Assembly: GCA_036850595.1 (NCBI GenBank)
Contig: CM072159.1
Span: 6,971,978-7,035,977 of the forward strand
Direction of reading: 5' to 3'
DNA from: Rhyacichthys aspro
Lineage: Eukaryota; Chordata; Actinopteri; Gobiiformes; Rhyacichthyidae
Length of the DNA stretch: 64,000 bases
Shown here: in pieces, positions 22,185 through 33,964 of the stretch
How the letters are laid out: each line of letters starts with the position of its first letter
Numbering within the stretch: position 1 is the stretch's first letter
Made by a program: the position numbers and the translations under genes
The notes under the pieces: model-generated
What the model was told of the DNA's origin: nothing
What the model saw: the letters and a program-made list of their open reading frames with translations, nothing else
Databases searched by the model: none

Positions 22185-23570
22185 GCAGGAATGGTATGTT
22201 GTTGACTAAATTACTGTGGCAGACATCTCCAAAAGCCCTCATTTTGACACAAGTTGACACCCTGGAATATTTCGGTATCGTCGTCATTAGTGGGTTGTGA
22301 TACGGGAAGCAAAGAAGAAGTCTGCACCATTTTCAAACCAGAAGACACGGTTGTTGACAGTAAGCAACTCGCTGTGCACAGAAAGTGACTTGGGCACGAC
22401 TTTGTCCAAACTGGATCAAGTGAAAGTGTCATGGCGTTGTTTTGAAAAGTGGACATATTCAAAAGTAGGTTAGGATTCTAGACTTATCCTTTTGAACATC
22501 TCCTCATATCCCCGTGTAGTTTTTCACAAAGTTAACAAACTTCGGACTTTGAGGAAACTCGCTAATGAGAAAGATGATGAGATATGATATAACATCCAAA
22601 CAAAGCCGTATAGACTTTGGGTTAGGCCACACAGTGCTGTAAAATTAGTGCAGAAGTGTCCTTGGGCGAGACGATGAATCCTTGCTGACAGGTTTTCTCC
22701 GCTGACCTTTTTATGGTGGAGAGAGAAAATATGCTTCTCATTAAATGGAGTATCCCAAAAAGCTGATCTCCCATGTATTATGTAAAGTTATATTACTTTT
22801 CAGACAAGGCCAGTAAATGACTACCTGTAGTTGTCAGGGTGCCAGAACTGTAATTTATTGGTGGATGGAAACATGATGCTAAGTTTAGCAACAACTGTTG
22901 CATTTTTTCTTCAGTTTGAGGAAAACTGATTAATCACATATGGCATTTGCAATAGGCATGATCTGTGGAAAAAACAAGACCTTAAGATGTCAGCGAGGCT
23001 TTTGAATCAAGGATTTTAAAAGATGAGAGCGTTCAGCCTTTGACACTAAGCTTTGGCCAATGACATGCTCATATATAAAGAGTCTGTGGGTGCTTTTTGT
23101 GTGGGAGATTGGGGATTGAATCCCCTGAGCAGCCACAATGGGTCCCATGTGCTGGTCTCAAGCTCAGATAAATGGACAAGGTTGCATCAAGAAGGGCAAA
23201 TTAAATTGTGCCTCTCTAACCTTCTGTCAGAAAATTGCCCCGCGTTTTATCTAACAGTATTGGTATTTGAATCACAATATAGGATGATGAGAGAAAATAG
23301 ATTATAGATAGTGAAGGCAAAATCACTTCTAACTTCACAAAACCTCTCATTTTGTGCACCACAGACAATTTCAGGCCCAACTCATCCTGCCATCTGGTGG
23401 ATGAGGTGATGAGGACGTGACATAATCTGGCCTGGTTAATAAGTAATGTGAACTTCTGGTATTTACTTGTCTTAGTAAGGAACATGCCACAACAAACATG
23501 TCTCTTTTAAAAGCTGAAAGTCAACACAGACAGTGTCAGGATGGGTGGATGTTGCAGCATTTGAGGAATT
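22185..23570. other. Anonymous non-coding stretch
   Basis: Frames on both strands (22211-22462 on -, 23053-23307 on +, 23216-23485 on -) give no recognisable product. No repeat boundary or RNA gene was found. Confidence 0.5.
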
Positions 23571-23579
23571 TAATAAAAA

Positions 23580-23690
23580 TGCTAGAAATAAAAAGGGACA
23601 ATTCCATTTTTTTTTTCATTTTGCTGTAGGTTTTTTCACATGGCAGGGCTTGATGCAACACCCCTAGTCAATTTGAGTTTGCCACCCCTG
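23580..23690. mobile_element. Solo right end of a hAT transposon
   Basis: The segment ending at 23690 reads GAGTTTGCCACCCCTG, the inward complement of CAGGGGTGGCAAACTC, which is the common vertebrate hAT-Charlie-type terminus. It is preceded by 'tagtcaatt', also usual in that position. No matching left end or target-site duplication was found upstream, so the extent to the left is a guess and the copy is truncated or badly decayed. Confidence 0.6.
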
Positions 23691-23699
23691 TTGTAAACC

Positions 23700-24490
23700 A
23701 ATATCTATCTGTAAAAAATTACAAATACATTTGTAAAAATGTCCACGTATTCCGCTATTCAACATAACAATTTTTAATGATAATGGAAATTTCAAGCCCA
23801 AAACAAGCCAAACACTAGTTCACTCAGCGGCCACTGGTGTCACTCTCAAAGTTTGTCACAAACCTTCTAAGAACAGAGGAAACTTTGGGACTGACAGCAA
23901 TGACAACATGATTGACACCTTTCACACATAACATATTCAGACAGGAAAAATGTCACTTTATGTCCTTGATTTATTGCCCAGGACAATATTAATACACAAT
24001 GTAAAACTGACTGCACCATAAACATTGTTTTCTATGCTTGGCTTTGCACTTTGGATTTCAAGTAAAATTCCCACATTAGCATTGCACACCATGACTGCAC
24101 CTCTTTTAGCATGTGTTTCCTTCCACCCAGGTATCATTCAGGTCTATTTCTGTCTGAGAAAACCCTGCGCTGGTTTCAAATTGCTCTGCCTCCTCACCCG
24201 TCAAGATAAGGCAGCAATATGCATTTAAGTAGTCCATTTTAGGCTGTTAGTGTGGGAGGATAACTAGCAAAGTGGCTCATTTAAACTCACATTTTTTAAA
24301 TATTTCACAAGTCGACGCCTGACCTCTCGTCAACAGTTTGCTCTTGATTGCCGAGACTATAACGATTAACATTGAGGAGTGGGTGCGCGCTATTATGGCC
24401 TCTAAGTGTGAATAGAGGGAATTGAGAGATGCAACAGAAGAACAGTTTGGGAAATAGGACTGACAAGGAGTGTTGACACATCATCAAACT
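23700..24490. other. Anonymous non-coding stretch
   Basis: No gene, RNA or recognised repeat is visible. Short frames on both strands look like chance. Confidence 0.5.
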
Positions 24491-24499
24491 GAGACTGAT

Positions 24500-24990
24500 T
24501 GCTTGAATAATTGGTTTGTACCTAATTATATTAGAGTGGCCTCTTGGGCATGTGCATGATTATGTGTGCAGAGCATTCCCTGTTCCTTCAAAGCCGTGTG
24601 CGCTGGGATATGGCACGGCCGGGGGAGGTTTGCTTCGAGGAAACCCGCGGATTCTCTTTCTAACGGGGGCTTCGATCAAATTCGAAGAGCAATTTTCCAC
24701 AACCACAATTAAATTTTGAAAGTTTACAATCATGTTAGGGAGCTGCAGCGAAAGGAGGGAAGCGCTGCAAGGGCGACCCGGTGTTTTTGTTTGGAGCCCG
24801 TGATAAGAAGGCGCGCTCTAAGTGAGTTAAATGAGAAATAGCGTCGGCACAGCTGTTGTTCCATTAGAGCCCCCCCCTTCGAGGAGGCTTCGGAGGGGTC
24901 CGAGTGGATCCGATACGGGCAGTGTGCCAGCAGGCTTCACCGCATCTGTTAGTGATTCCAAGTCTTCATTTCGTGACACAATCTGTGGGT
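24500..24990. promoter_or_regulatory. Candidate conserved non-coding island
   Basis: This GC- and CpG-richer block has many distinctive words. Examples are 'gaataattggtttgtaccta' (24505-24524), 'cttcgatcaaattcgaagag' (24671-24690; CTTCGA and TCGAAG form a short inverted repeat), 'ccacaattaaattttgaaag' (24703-24722) and 'gataagaaggcgcgctctaa' (24802-24821). No coding frame is convincing and no repeat is seen. The pattern suits a developmental enhancer; conservation is untested. Confidence 0.35.
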
Positions 24991-24994
24991 TACT

Positions 24995-25438
24995 ATGACA
25001 TTCAACGCTCACTTTCATAACTTGGCTCCAGATAATAGACCACTGAATGGAGACTGGCGACCGCTACAAAATAACCTTAATGTGAATCCAGCTGCAGGAA
25101 GCAAATGTACTTCTATCATATTTCTGCAAAACTCATTTGTGCTTGTAGTACTGGTGATGGTCCTGGGACATTTTAAAAGTCTGTATCTCCTCTAGACTGT
25201 CTCAGATAAAAAGGGTTTTTGTATTTTAAATCAAAAGCACTAGTGACTTATGTCTGTACATTTTTATTGTGAACAGACGGAAAATCTTCAACCAAGGTCA
25301 TAGAGTGTGAATGTGCTTAAGCCATCTGGCCCATTAGATTGTCACTAGTGGAAATATTGGACTTGGGGTATTTATAATGTAGCAGTCCTTCCTGGTATCT
25401 CTTGCTTTCCCATGCCATGGCTTTGTCTTTGTCACCAT
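24995..25438. other. Anonymous non-coding stretch
   Basis: Nothing recognisable is visible. The 66-codon frame at 24995-25195 is in ordinary AT-rich DNA. Confidence 0.5.
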
Positions 25439-25440
25439 AC

Positions 25441-25760
25441 AGTCTGGTAGCCTGGCCAGACATCCTAATTCTTATTTAGTGCTACTCAAAGAATTAATCT
25501 GGTCCCTGTCCTTTTGAATTTGATTTCCAGGAGGTGGAACAACAAGATATAAAACCAGATCAGAATTCAGGGCAGTTCCAACATGTTCAGGGACCAACAA
25601 AATTTGAAAAACATACAACTAATCAAATCAAAAATCACTCGGTGGAAGACATTGTCAGTGTGAGAGGTTCCAGACCCACTTCATGTTGCCAACAAAGAGC
25701 GAAGTGAAAGTGAAAAGGTCTCGCTGGCCTGTCTAACGGTCTGGTATTGCAAGGTGTAAA
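25441..25760. mobile_element. Probable non-autonomous DNA transposon
   Basis: The left part has GTAGCCTGGCCAGAC (25447-25461). The right part has GGTCTGGTATTGCAAGGTG (25738-25756), whose complement begins with CACCTTGCAATACCAGACC. I recall these as ends of a fish repeat family with TAGCCTTGCAATGCCAGAC-type termini. The left end carries a small deletion, so the inverted repeat is imperfect, and no target-site duplication was confirmed. There is no open frame of note. The superfamily is not assigned. Confidence 0.4.
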
Positions 25761-25764
25761 CATG

Positions 25765-28680
25765 GTTATCAAATCTGGGTATTTTTACTGGCCCGTGAAC
25801 TGTGTCAGTACAGCCAGTGTTAAAAGAGGAATCAAACCTATCATGTCACAGCGTTTCCATTTCATGCCAACAGCACTTGTCTTGTTCACACACAATTTAT
25901 CTGTGAGCCAACAGGAGGCTAAGTAAGTGCAGTGATGCCGTGATGTCTTCGCACAGGCAGTAGTTTCAATAGTAGTTTGTTCTATTCTGTTATTTTCATG
26001 TTATTTGCCACACATCATCTACACTTTTTGACCAAAACGCAATGATTTGGTTGTTTCTTCACACAAATTTGTTGTGGCACTCACTCTGTTTAAAAGATAT
26101 GGTTTAATGCTAACAAATCCACTGTGTGTAAAATCTGTGAAGACAGTAGCTACTGACATATCCCCATTTCCCTTTTCCACAACTTCACTGATTGATAGAG
26201 ACAAATTATTGTGATGTTTAAGTTTTACAGTGGTCATTTTGAAATACATGAATAAACAATGGCTTTCTTCACATTAAATGTTATCTCTTATGGCAGGAAA
26301 CAGTCAAAAAATAGTTTGCTGCTCTGCACTGACCTTCATTCAAAATTAAAAATCTCAAGAGCCTGAGAAAAAATATGACTTGGGCTTTGTATGTTACCTT
26401 TTTAAACTTACGATTCCCCAAGATATTTGACTTTATCTACTGAAAAGTGGTAAATTATATTAAAGGTATTGTAACACACACAGAAACCTTGAATATCTGC
26501 CACAAATACTGGAAATCCAGCCTAACAAAATTCTAATTCTGCCTTATTTCTAGAGTGTTCTGTAGGCTCTGGTGGTTTTAAATTTGCTGATCTTTTAACA
26601 CTTGCCTTTACATTTCAGAGGTTACACAAACACACAGTGAAGCCCAGTAATAGAATTGTGTAGAAGATAGAATCAGTTCCACTGATGCATTATAGGTGGA
26701 TCTTGTTTTCATAGCAGTATGGAACAGTTGATCCGGTATAAAGCACCACTCCCACTGGAAAATGGGGGGCTTTGCATTACTCATATAGGGGATATACGTG
26801 AGAGATGTGACCTGAATTGGAAATGCTAGTGTTATGTGAGTTTTCTCTTTTACGACACTTGTATAACAGGATAATAAGGTGTTATCAAACTTCTGGTCAA
26901 GAGGACATTCACGGGATAAGTCATGTTTAGACCTGAATGAAGCAAGGTTTTTAGAGACTTAATCAAGACCAGTGTATGTTATTGTAAATGGTAACATGTA
27001 TCAGGCATCTCTGTCTTAGTGGCAAGCTCATTACCAGCGGTGCTTAGTGAAAAAGGGCAGGGAAAGGTTACTGGTCATTTTAAAAAATCAAACTGTAAAT
27101 AAGTAGTGTTCTTAATTACACTTTAAGATAAAGGTTTTTCCATCTAATGACAATTATTATATTATTAAATAAATAATTTGTGGTCTCAATTTAAAAAACA
27201 AAAATTCTGTACATCCAAGACTGAGATAAAACTGAATAAACCCTGGTTCTTATATTAGAGCCGTATCTCTTAGACTGCACTCAAACTAACAATCCATACT
27301 TTGCCCAAGAACAAATGACACAGACCAGTGTGAGTGGTCTGTGTCATTGTGTCCTTCCTGGTGTTTGGCATAGTCATTGGTCCTATATGGCATGAATGCC
27401 TAAACAAGGAGGACATAATGAATAAAGCATACACTATGAGACCTTAAAACATGATCTAGGCTTTATAATTAAGAATATTAATAAATGACAATGATCAGCT
27501 CACAGTCGGATTTTGGCCAATCACAGCTCGCTCCCAGTAAAAAAGACCACTCCATTCCATTGGTTTACAATGATGTCAACAACGTAGGACCAAAAGAAAT
27601 TACCAGGAAATGGGTTATTCCGTTGCAAAATACATATTATTTTACAACAAAACATAAAAAAAAAATAAAAGTAATTAAACGAGCAACAAAATATGGATAC
27701 ATGTTGGCAATGCTTCTATGCAATGTTTAACGAGGCAGCGATGATTAACAGGCTACAACTAAACTTCAATTTAATGTCAAGTATTAGTATTTTGTGGTGG
27801 AAAATTGGTCCAGTTTTAGGAATTGTAGTGTTTCAGGAAATGTCACCAGAAATGACATTGAGTTATTACTTATTAACCACTTCTAATACTGTATACGTGC
27901 ACAATATTCAGTTTAAAGTAGTATGGAGGAAAGTGTCAGTCTTGATCACAGTGTTGTATTGTACTCATTCATTGTTCATTGACATACAAATAAACACTCC
28001 AAAAGTGTAAGACGTACTGGCAGATACAAAAGCACTGAGAGAAAAGGGAAAGTGGGCTTCAGCAACTAGCCTTAGCCTTAGGTGCAATTTTGAAAAACAA
28101 ACAAAAAAAAATGAATTTATTAGTCAGAAAGGCTTTTTGCTATGCTATAAAAAGTAGAAAAGCTCTATATGCACATCTGAGCATCAGTATTACTCAGGTG
28201 AATGTTTTAAAAAAAGTTGGACTTCTCTACTTTCCCTCTACATTGCTTCCTCCCTGGGGGTCATCTGCACAGAAAAAGAGCCTTAAATCCAGCTCTTAGT
28301 CAGACAGCTAAAGATATCTATGTCAGGAGAGGCATTTCTTCTCCCACTGCACATTCATATCTGGAGAGAATAAAACCGCTCCGAACAGAGACCTCTCCAT
28401 GCGAGTCATGTTATTTATCTCGATTCTCTCTCATGGTTAAATCCTACACTGAGCCCAGTCCAGCTCACAGCCTAATTGTAGAAATAATATCAGACTTGGG
28501 ACTCGAAATACAGCTCGTTCTTTTGACCATAAGCTCAAAGTGATGAAAAAGCTGCTTTCAGTCCATTTTTATTACTTGAATTTTGCTTTCATGAATTAAG
28601 AACATTGCATTTACGGTCTAAACTCAATTAATGTGGCATACAATAGTGAGTCTGTAAATGTAGGAAATAGCTACAGCTCT
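25765..28680. other. Anonymous AT-rich non-coding stretch
   Basis: About 2.9 kb shows no gene or recognised mobile element. Frames at 27485-28010 and 28217-28543 (up to 108 codons) have no domain I recognise. A strong short hairpin at 27311-27350 and a CCAAT-type box 'ggccaatcacag' at 27514-27525 are the only structured signals. Confidence 0.5.
27311..27350. other. Near-perfect short inverted repeat (hairpin)
   Basis: AATGACACAGACCA (27314-27327) is the exact reverse complement of TGGTCTGTGTCATT (27335-27348), with a 7-base loop. Pairing extends two more base pairs if one A is bulged. No T run follows either arm, so it is not a bacterial-style terminator. Nothing shows that it belongs to a mobile element. 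Confidence 0.85.
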
Positions 28681-28689
28681 TTTTATTTC

Positions 28690-29570
28690 AATTCAAATTA
28701 AAATTACTTAATTAATCCTCAATGGGAAATTCAGTGAGTGAATTGATCCCGACTTCATCCGAGACTGATTGATTGTACAGTCTTATTAAAGTCTGGAAGA
28801 AGGAGTAGATCCCAGACGACCACTGGCTGCTCTCTGTTGTTCAAAAGCCTAATGCAGGGGATGATCCATGTTGTTCAGTATAACACCCGTCCTGTTGTGT
28901 GTCCATTGAGGCTCCAAACTAACACCCATAGTTGAACCAGCCCTCTCTCCCCCTACAGAATGCAGCATAGAAAAACAAATTAGTCATTACTTCATTATAC
29001 AACATTTGCAGCAGTTTATTGTTTATATTATAAAAACCCTCTTGAAAAATACAGCCGTACATCTGTGTTTATGATCCAGTCCAACTTGTTGTCCAGAAGC
29101 ACTCCCAGGTATTTATATTTGGACAATTCATAAGCATCTTCTCCACTAGTGGTCACAGTTTGAATTGGGGTGTCATTTGTGTAACGTCAATGACCATCTC
29201 TTTGTTTTTGGAGGTGTTTAGAATGAGACAGTTTTCTTGGCTCCATCTAAAAAAGCTCTCTATGATTCCTTTTCCTGTCCATCTTTGATACAAGGCTGTT
29301 GCTGTGTCATCAGAGTACTGCTGAATGTGGCAGGACTCTAAGCTATTATTCAAATCTGTACTGTATAAAGCAGGGGTAGCCAATTTTTTAGCCATTTTAT
29401 ATTGGTATATTGGCCTGGTATTAAATGAAGAGGAATGGGGCAAGAACAGTACCCTGAGGCGCAACTAATAACAGTCAAGTAATCAGTGATTTAAGTATTA
29501 AAAGGTTAGGTCCACCCCCATACTCCTCAGTTTTTCACTCCGAATAGCTGATCTGATGGTGTTGAATGCA
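28690..29570 (-). pseudogene. Rex1/CR1-like LINE fragment: reverse transcriptase C-terminal half and 3' end
   Basis: On the minus strand the following appear in order. AFNTIRSAIRSEKLRSMGVD (about 29485-29550) is followed by APQGTVLAPFLF (about 29418-29455), the RT substrate block. After a frameshift comes CHIQQYSDDTA (about 29300-29335), the catalytic block with the two Asp residues. Then ENCLILNTSKNKEMVIDV (about 29180-29235), and YKYLGVLLDNKLDW (about 29075-29120). The 3' UTR runs to about 28690 and ends with 'tcactgaatttcccattgag'. This arrangement is typical of the Rex1/CR1 group common in teleosts. Stops, a frameshift and loss of the endonuclease half show it is dead and 5'-truncated. 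The 103-codon minus-strand frame at 29153-29464 is its best preserved part. Confidence 0.85.
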
Positions 29571-29614
29571 CTTTTTTTTATTTATTTATTTGTTTTTGTT
29601 TGTTTGTTTGTTTG
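29571..29614 (+). repeat. Low-complexity (TTTA)n/(TTTG)n tract
   Basis: A T run passes into TTTA units and then TTTG units, abutting the 5' truncation point of the LINE. Such tracts are common insertion targets or by-products of retroposition. Confidence 0.9.
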
Positions 29615-29619
29615 CCTTT

Positions 29620-30170
29620 GTCCAGAGATAGTCCCTGGGGGCTCCATGAGCAAGATTAAGTGTTGAAAAAAATCAGTTTATTGAGAAAATAAGTTTAGTT
29701 CCATCTGTAGACTTACATTCACCTCTCCTTTTGTGGTTATAACAGCAAACAGCCTGGTTTACTCAGGTTAATAAACAAGCTTCATTCACTCAAGTGGTAT
29801 CGGGTCAAAGTGGGATGTAAACATTGAAATAAAAGCAGAATTACTTTAGACTTTTGTTACAGAGGGCCATGGTATGAATTAAAAGCATAGTTTTTATTCA
29901 TAATGAAAATCATGCATATTTTAACTATGTATTTTTCTATGCAAATGACCCTGCACTTTTGAACTGCCAATACCAAGAAATGAAAATGATACTAGAAAAA
30001 AAATATTGTGACCATGAAAATGTTTGTTTCATTTGAATGTTTGTGGTTTTTGCAACATTTTCCATTAGACTTTAGAATGTTTAAACACAAGATCTATTTA
30101 GATGTCTCAGAAAGACAGAAATGAGTCAGGCCTGTTCCAAAGGCATTTTTATCAATCTCTCTCTTCCCCC
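29620..30170. other. Anonymous AT-rich non-coding stretch
   Basis: Nothing recognisable is present. Confidence 0.5.
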
Positions 30171-30418
30171 CCTCTAGCCTTTATCTGTTTGCACAAAGCA
30201 CCCGAAGACAACCTTAAAATCCAATAATGCAACCTGATAATCTCATGTTTGCTTTGTAATCTTTACCATTTCAAAGCATGCCGCGGTGACTCCTGCTGTT
30301 CCTCGTAACACCTGATGAACTTGTCTCCGTTAAGACCCCTTCTTGATGCTAACGTTTAAGATTAAAATGCCAGGGGAGGATTACACCAAAAGGAGGCATG
30401 TACAGTATGTTGTGCGTG

Positions 30419-30436
30419 TTTTTTTTTTTTTTTTTT
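30419..30436 (+). repeat. Poly(T) homopolymer
   Basis: An 18-base T run, with no SINE body beside it on either strand. Confidence 0.95.
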
Positions 30437-30845
30437 CTTCTCCTCCTTTCGAAACACAAAGAATATTTACACGGCGTTGAGTCGGAGCGAAATTACTCAG
30501 CTTCGTCATAAAGCCTCCCAGAGCGAGGAGCGATGAATGTGCACGGCTGGGGATTAGCGTCCGTAATGGGGTTTTGAGGATAGTGGGGGATTTTAGATGT
30601 GGAGCGATATGGTGCCACGGGTAAACACCAAAGGGGATTTAAAACCACCCTCCCGCGCTCTCCACGTGGATCTGGTATCACAGTGTCTAAAGTACACCCA
30701 TTTCCCACAGCCATTTACTCAAGTATGTCCGGCGGGGATTTGGATATCCTCTCCGTAGGGCGGCAGCGGTCGTGCAACAGTGCCCCTCTCGTGAGCCCGG
30801 GACAGAAGGAGGGGCATGACTATTGGATTTAAAGACAAGACTAGG

Positions 30846-30862
30846 AAAAAAAAAAAAAAAAA
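30846..30862 (+). repeat. Poly(A) homopolymer
   Basis: A run of about 17 A residues between the CNE-like core and 'gtgagagaagagtggatg'. No retroposon is recognisable upstream. Confidence 0.95.
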
Positions 30863-30964
30863 GTGAGAGAAGAGTGGATGCAGCGTCACGTGGAGGATTA
30901 GATGCTTTTAAGCACTTTCATTTTATTAGTTGGTTATACTTACGCTGCTCCCTGAAACCGGCCC

Positions 30965-33105
30965 TTGTATTTGACATGAACGAGCGTTAAACCCTCACAC
31001 TGTCTGTGCAGAAAAAGACATTATAAATAAAACAATTAACTCGTCATCATTAAAAGAGACAATTATGTGTTATCCAATAAATGCTTGAGATGGCATTTGT
31101 TCTTTATCATCTTCTCATTAACCCAGTGGCATTTGCTATTGACCATCTAGTATGAGATTAATACTAGAATGAATGCAGCTGATATTGTAAAGTTAATTCC
31201 TCCATGACCTTCGTTCGTGATGTGCTCTAATAGCTTGACTTGTTTTAGTGTCATATTTTACTTCATCAAATCCAATTACAAACTGAAATTCTTTTAAGGA
31301 GCAGGCAATGGGCATAGACATAAAAAGTATCCCACTGTTATGCCAAGGATGAAAGCCCTCAATGTGATATGAATGCATCCTCCTCCAAAGTTAAATATTG
31401 GTCTGGGATGTTTGTACTTCTACTTCTGCTACTACTGAAAAATGGTGCTGGTCAAGTGTTTTCAGCAAAAGCACAAGCAACAAGTGAGTGCATACTGTTG
31501 GATCACAAGGAGGAAGAAAAGAGACATTTATTTTTCAATTTTACTAACATCTCAGGACAAGACACAAAAAGTCTGTGCACAGGAAGAAAAAAAATGATGT
31601 GGAAATGGTTGAAGTAGGTATTGTAAGTGTAGTCCTTGACACTATTAGGCTCAAGCTGGATATTACCTCTCTGTTTGTCACCAATAAACTGGTCAAAGAT
31701 AATTTTAACACATTAAATGGCTTTATATAATCAAAATAATGTATTTAGTCTGGCTAATCTGGTATAAACCACACGGAAAATGCACAGTGAGGCAGACAGT
31801 ACCTCTGTGGACACATTACGGACCAACACTTTTAGGCTCCTCCCATCAGTCCTTTCTGCTCTGTTTCTGCTATCTTCATGAACGGACTTGTTGGAAGAAT
31901 TAGTGCAAACAACAGCTGAACAGTATTAACACATTTGGAATTAAATTAAATTAGCCACCGATGTATACTTTTTGAACCACAATTAAATGTTTTTTTTTGG
32001 CTAAATATGGCGTGGATCTCACTTAAATAATGCTCATATATAAGATATGAAAAGTCAGTATAAAGCCATCTATTGATTGCTGTACTTTGGGCCACTTGGG
32101 ATTTATACATTTGTAAATCTGGCGCTGAAAACATCACGTACAAGACTCACTTGTGTAAAAAGATTGTCTTCCGTGGTCAATTCAAAAAGCAGCACCTACC
32201 TGAGCACCACACTCTATTATGAGGATTTCTGGCACTGTTTTATCCATGATACATGTTACCAGAGGCTAAGTAAGATCCAATGACATGTGGGAGAAAAATG
32301 AAGGCGAAATGGCTGACGTATTAACCTGATTTTACCAGTCTTTGCATAGCCCTGGTTATCTTAACATTTCCTCCAATTTTGTTAAAACTCTTGTGTTTAT
32401 TTATAAAAAATCCTGTTGTGTGGGGGCACTGGACAATGTCTCTCAAAATTAGGCTATAATCACTCAGAAAGGAAATTGACAGGTGCAGACTAAAACACTG
32501 CTAAAGACCGCTGTATTACTGCTGCTCATCTAATACACACTGAGTTTAAAATGATGCAGTGCATTCAGAATAAATGAGAAGTCTCCCCAACTTTATCCAG
32601 AGTTTTTCTTTTTTCTTTTCTATTCTCCCATAAAAAGCTGTATAAACCTTGGGATTATTATAGTCTGCTATTGTTTGTTTACTCTAAAGTCATGTTGGAG
32701 TGGAAGGGAACTGGTTTGTATGTGGTGGCATATCAGTGCTACTACACACTACACAACCAAAAGTGTTTAATCTGTGATATTTTTTTGTTCATGTTTGCTG
32801 TATACATTCTGGTTTATATATAAAAGTCTGTGTTTGCCAGCTTTAAGCCAGAATGTTAACTAAAGTTTCACAGTTAACAGACAGTTTGTTTATTCATCTT
32901 TTTGTGACTTAGACGAAGAATAAAAGTAGCTTATCTCACTCCGACATTGATAAAAAAAAAAAAAGTAATTAAAATTCTGCAATGGTAACATTATTTCACT
33001 TGAAAATTGTTTTTGCTTCAACATTAGACAAAAAATGAGTACATTAAAACAGTAACTTTTTGGCGAGACACAAAACACGTCTCGGCTAGTGTGTCCTTGG
33101 TCAGA
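30965..33105. other. Anonymous AT-rich non-coding stretch
   Basis: No gene, RNA or recognised mobile element is visible. Frames such as 31369-31617 (+) have no domain match. Confidence 0.5.
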
Positions 33106-33109
33106 GGTC

Positions 33110-33960
33110 ACACTCCTACAGACGGCCCTTGGCTTTTTTTTTTTTTCTTCCCTGCTCCTGCGTTTCATTCCTCTGCCACCATTGGCTCGGTATCGCTAAA
33201 GGCAGAGCTCCCTCCTACAGCGGCGCGGCGATACGGCAGCTCAGGACATGTTTGGAGACAGATGGAGTCAGGGAGCGTGTCGGGCCTGTCTGAGATGAGC
33301 CTCACATCTGCCGCTCACAAGGAAACGGGGCCACAGACGGCAGAGGATTACATGGTGGAAAAGAGGAAGTCGGGAAGAATTTAGCTTCAACTTTAACCTC
33401 GACGAAGCAGGAGGGATGTTGAATGCCAAGTGGCGGGGCAGAAAAGCTGCAGAGACAAGTCGCTGTGCGAAGTGAACGGACGCGGCCATGCAGCAGAGGT
33501 GAGGCCCAAACCAGCGCGGGCCGACCCAGATGCATACGCACTCCGCAGATGTTTCTCCCAAACCTATATTTAGTTAATCAACTTAATGAAACGCACACTC
33601 AACAATCATAAGTGACACATTTTTCAAGCACATCTACTGTAATTAAGTTTAATTAACACGCCGCACTTGATTAATTACAAAGTCTGTTGTGAAGAGAAAG
33701 CTGGCAAATGAGCGCATTTATGCACTGTTTAAAGATTTGCTCAATGTTCATTAGTGAGGCTTTACATGCAGAAAAACAAAGTGTATTTTTTCAGATATCT
33801 TGAACTTTGGCGCAGCATGAAAATGTCACATGCGTTTATTCGTGACATAAAAGATTGCTTCGTCAATTAACTGTTATTTTGATGCAGAGATAATGATGTA
33901 AAGTTGATTAATAATCATTACAAGTTAAAGAGCATATTAACTCAGAGTTTTTGTGCATTA
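33110..33960. promoter_or_regulatory. Candidate conserved non-coding cluster with binding-site array
   Basis: A GC/CpG-rich first half (33150-33560, for example 'acagcggcgcggcgatacgg' at 33217-33236) passes into an AT-rich second half with stacked factor-like motifs. These are CTATATTTAG (33564-33573, MEF2-like) directly followed by TTAATCAACTTAAT (HNF1/homeodomain-like). Then come TAATTAAGTTTAATTAA (33640-33656) and CACTTGA with adjacent TTAATTAC (33664-33678; NKX2-like plus homeodomain). Open frames on both strands in the GC-rich half match no protein I recognise. The first half could alternatively be a CpG-rich promoter or non-coding exon; I see no TATA or initiator to settle this. Confidence 0.4.
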
Positions 33961-33964
33961 AAGG

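Larger units (their letters stand above)
30175..30960. promoter_or_regulatory. Candidate conserved non-coding cluster, interrupted by homopolymers
   Basis: Complex single-copy-looking sequence runs from 'cctttatctgtttgcacaaa' (30178-30197) through 'aaagcatgccgcggtgactc' (30274-30293) to a CpG-rich core near 30474-30800. The core includes 'gagcgaaattactcagcttc' and 'gattagcgtccgtaatgggg'. It is interrupted by T18 (30419-30436) and ends before an A run (30846-30862). Open frames on both strands at 30493-30832 mirror each other and code for nothing I recognise, as expected in GC-rich DNA with few stops. An enhancer cluster is the most likely reading. Confidence 0.35.

Noticed and set aside
29370..29400. 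'gcaggggtagccaa', resembling a hAT left end
   Set aside because: It lies inside the Rex1/CR1-like LINE coding sequence and has no partner end.
30493..30832. Mirrored open frames on both strands
   Set aside because: They reflect CpG-rich composition with few stops; neither product is recognisable.
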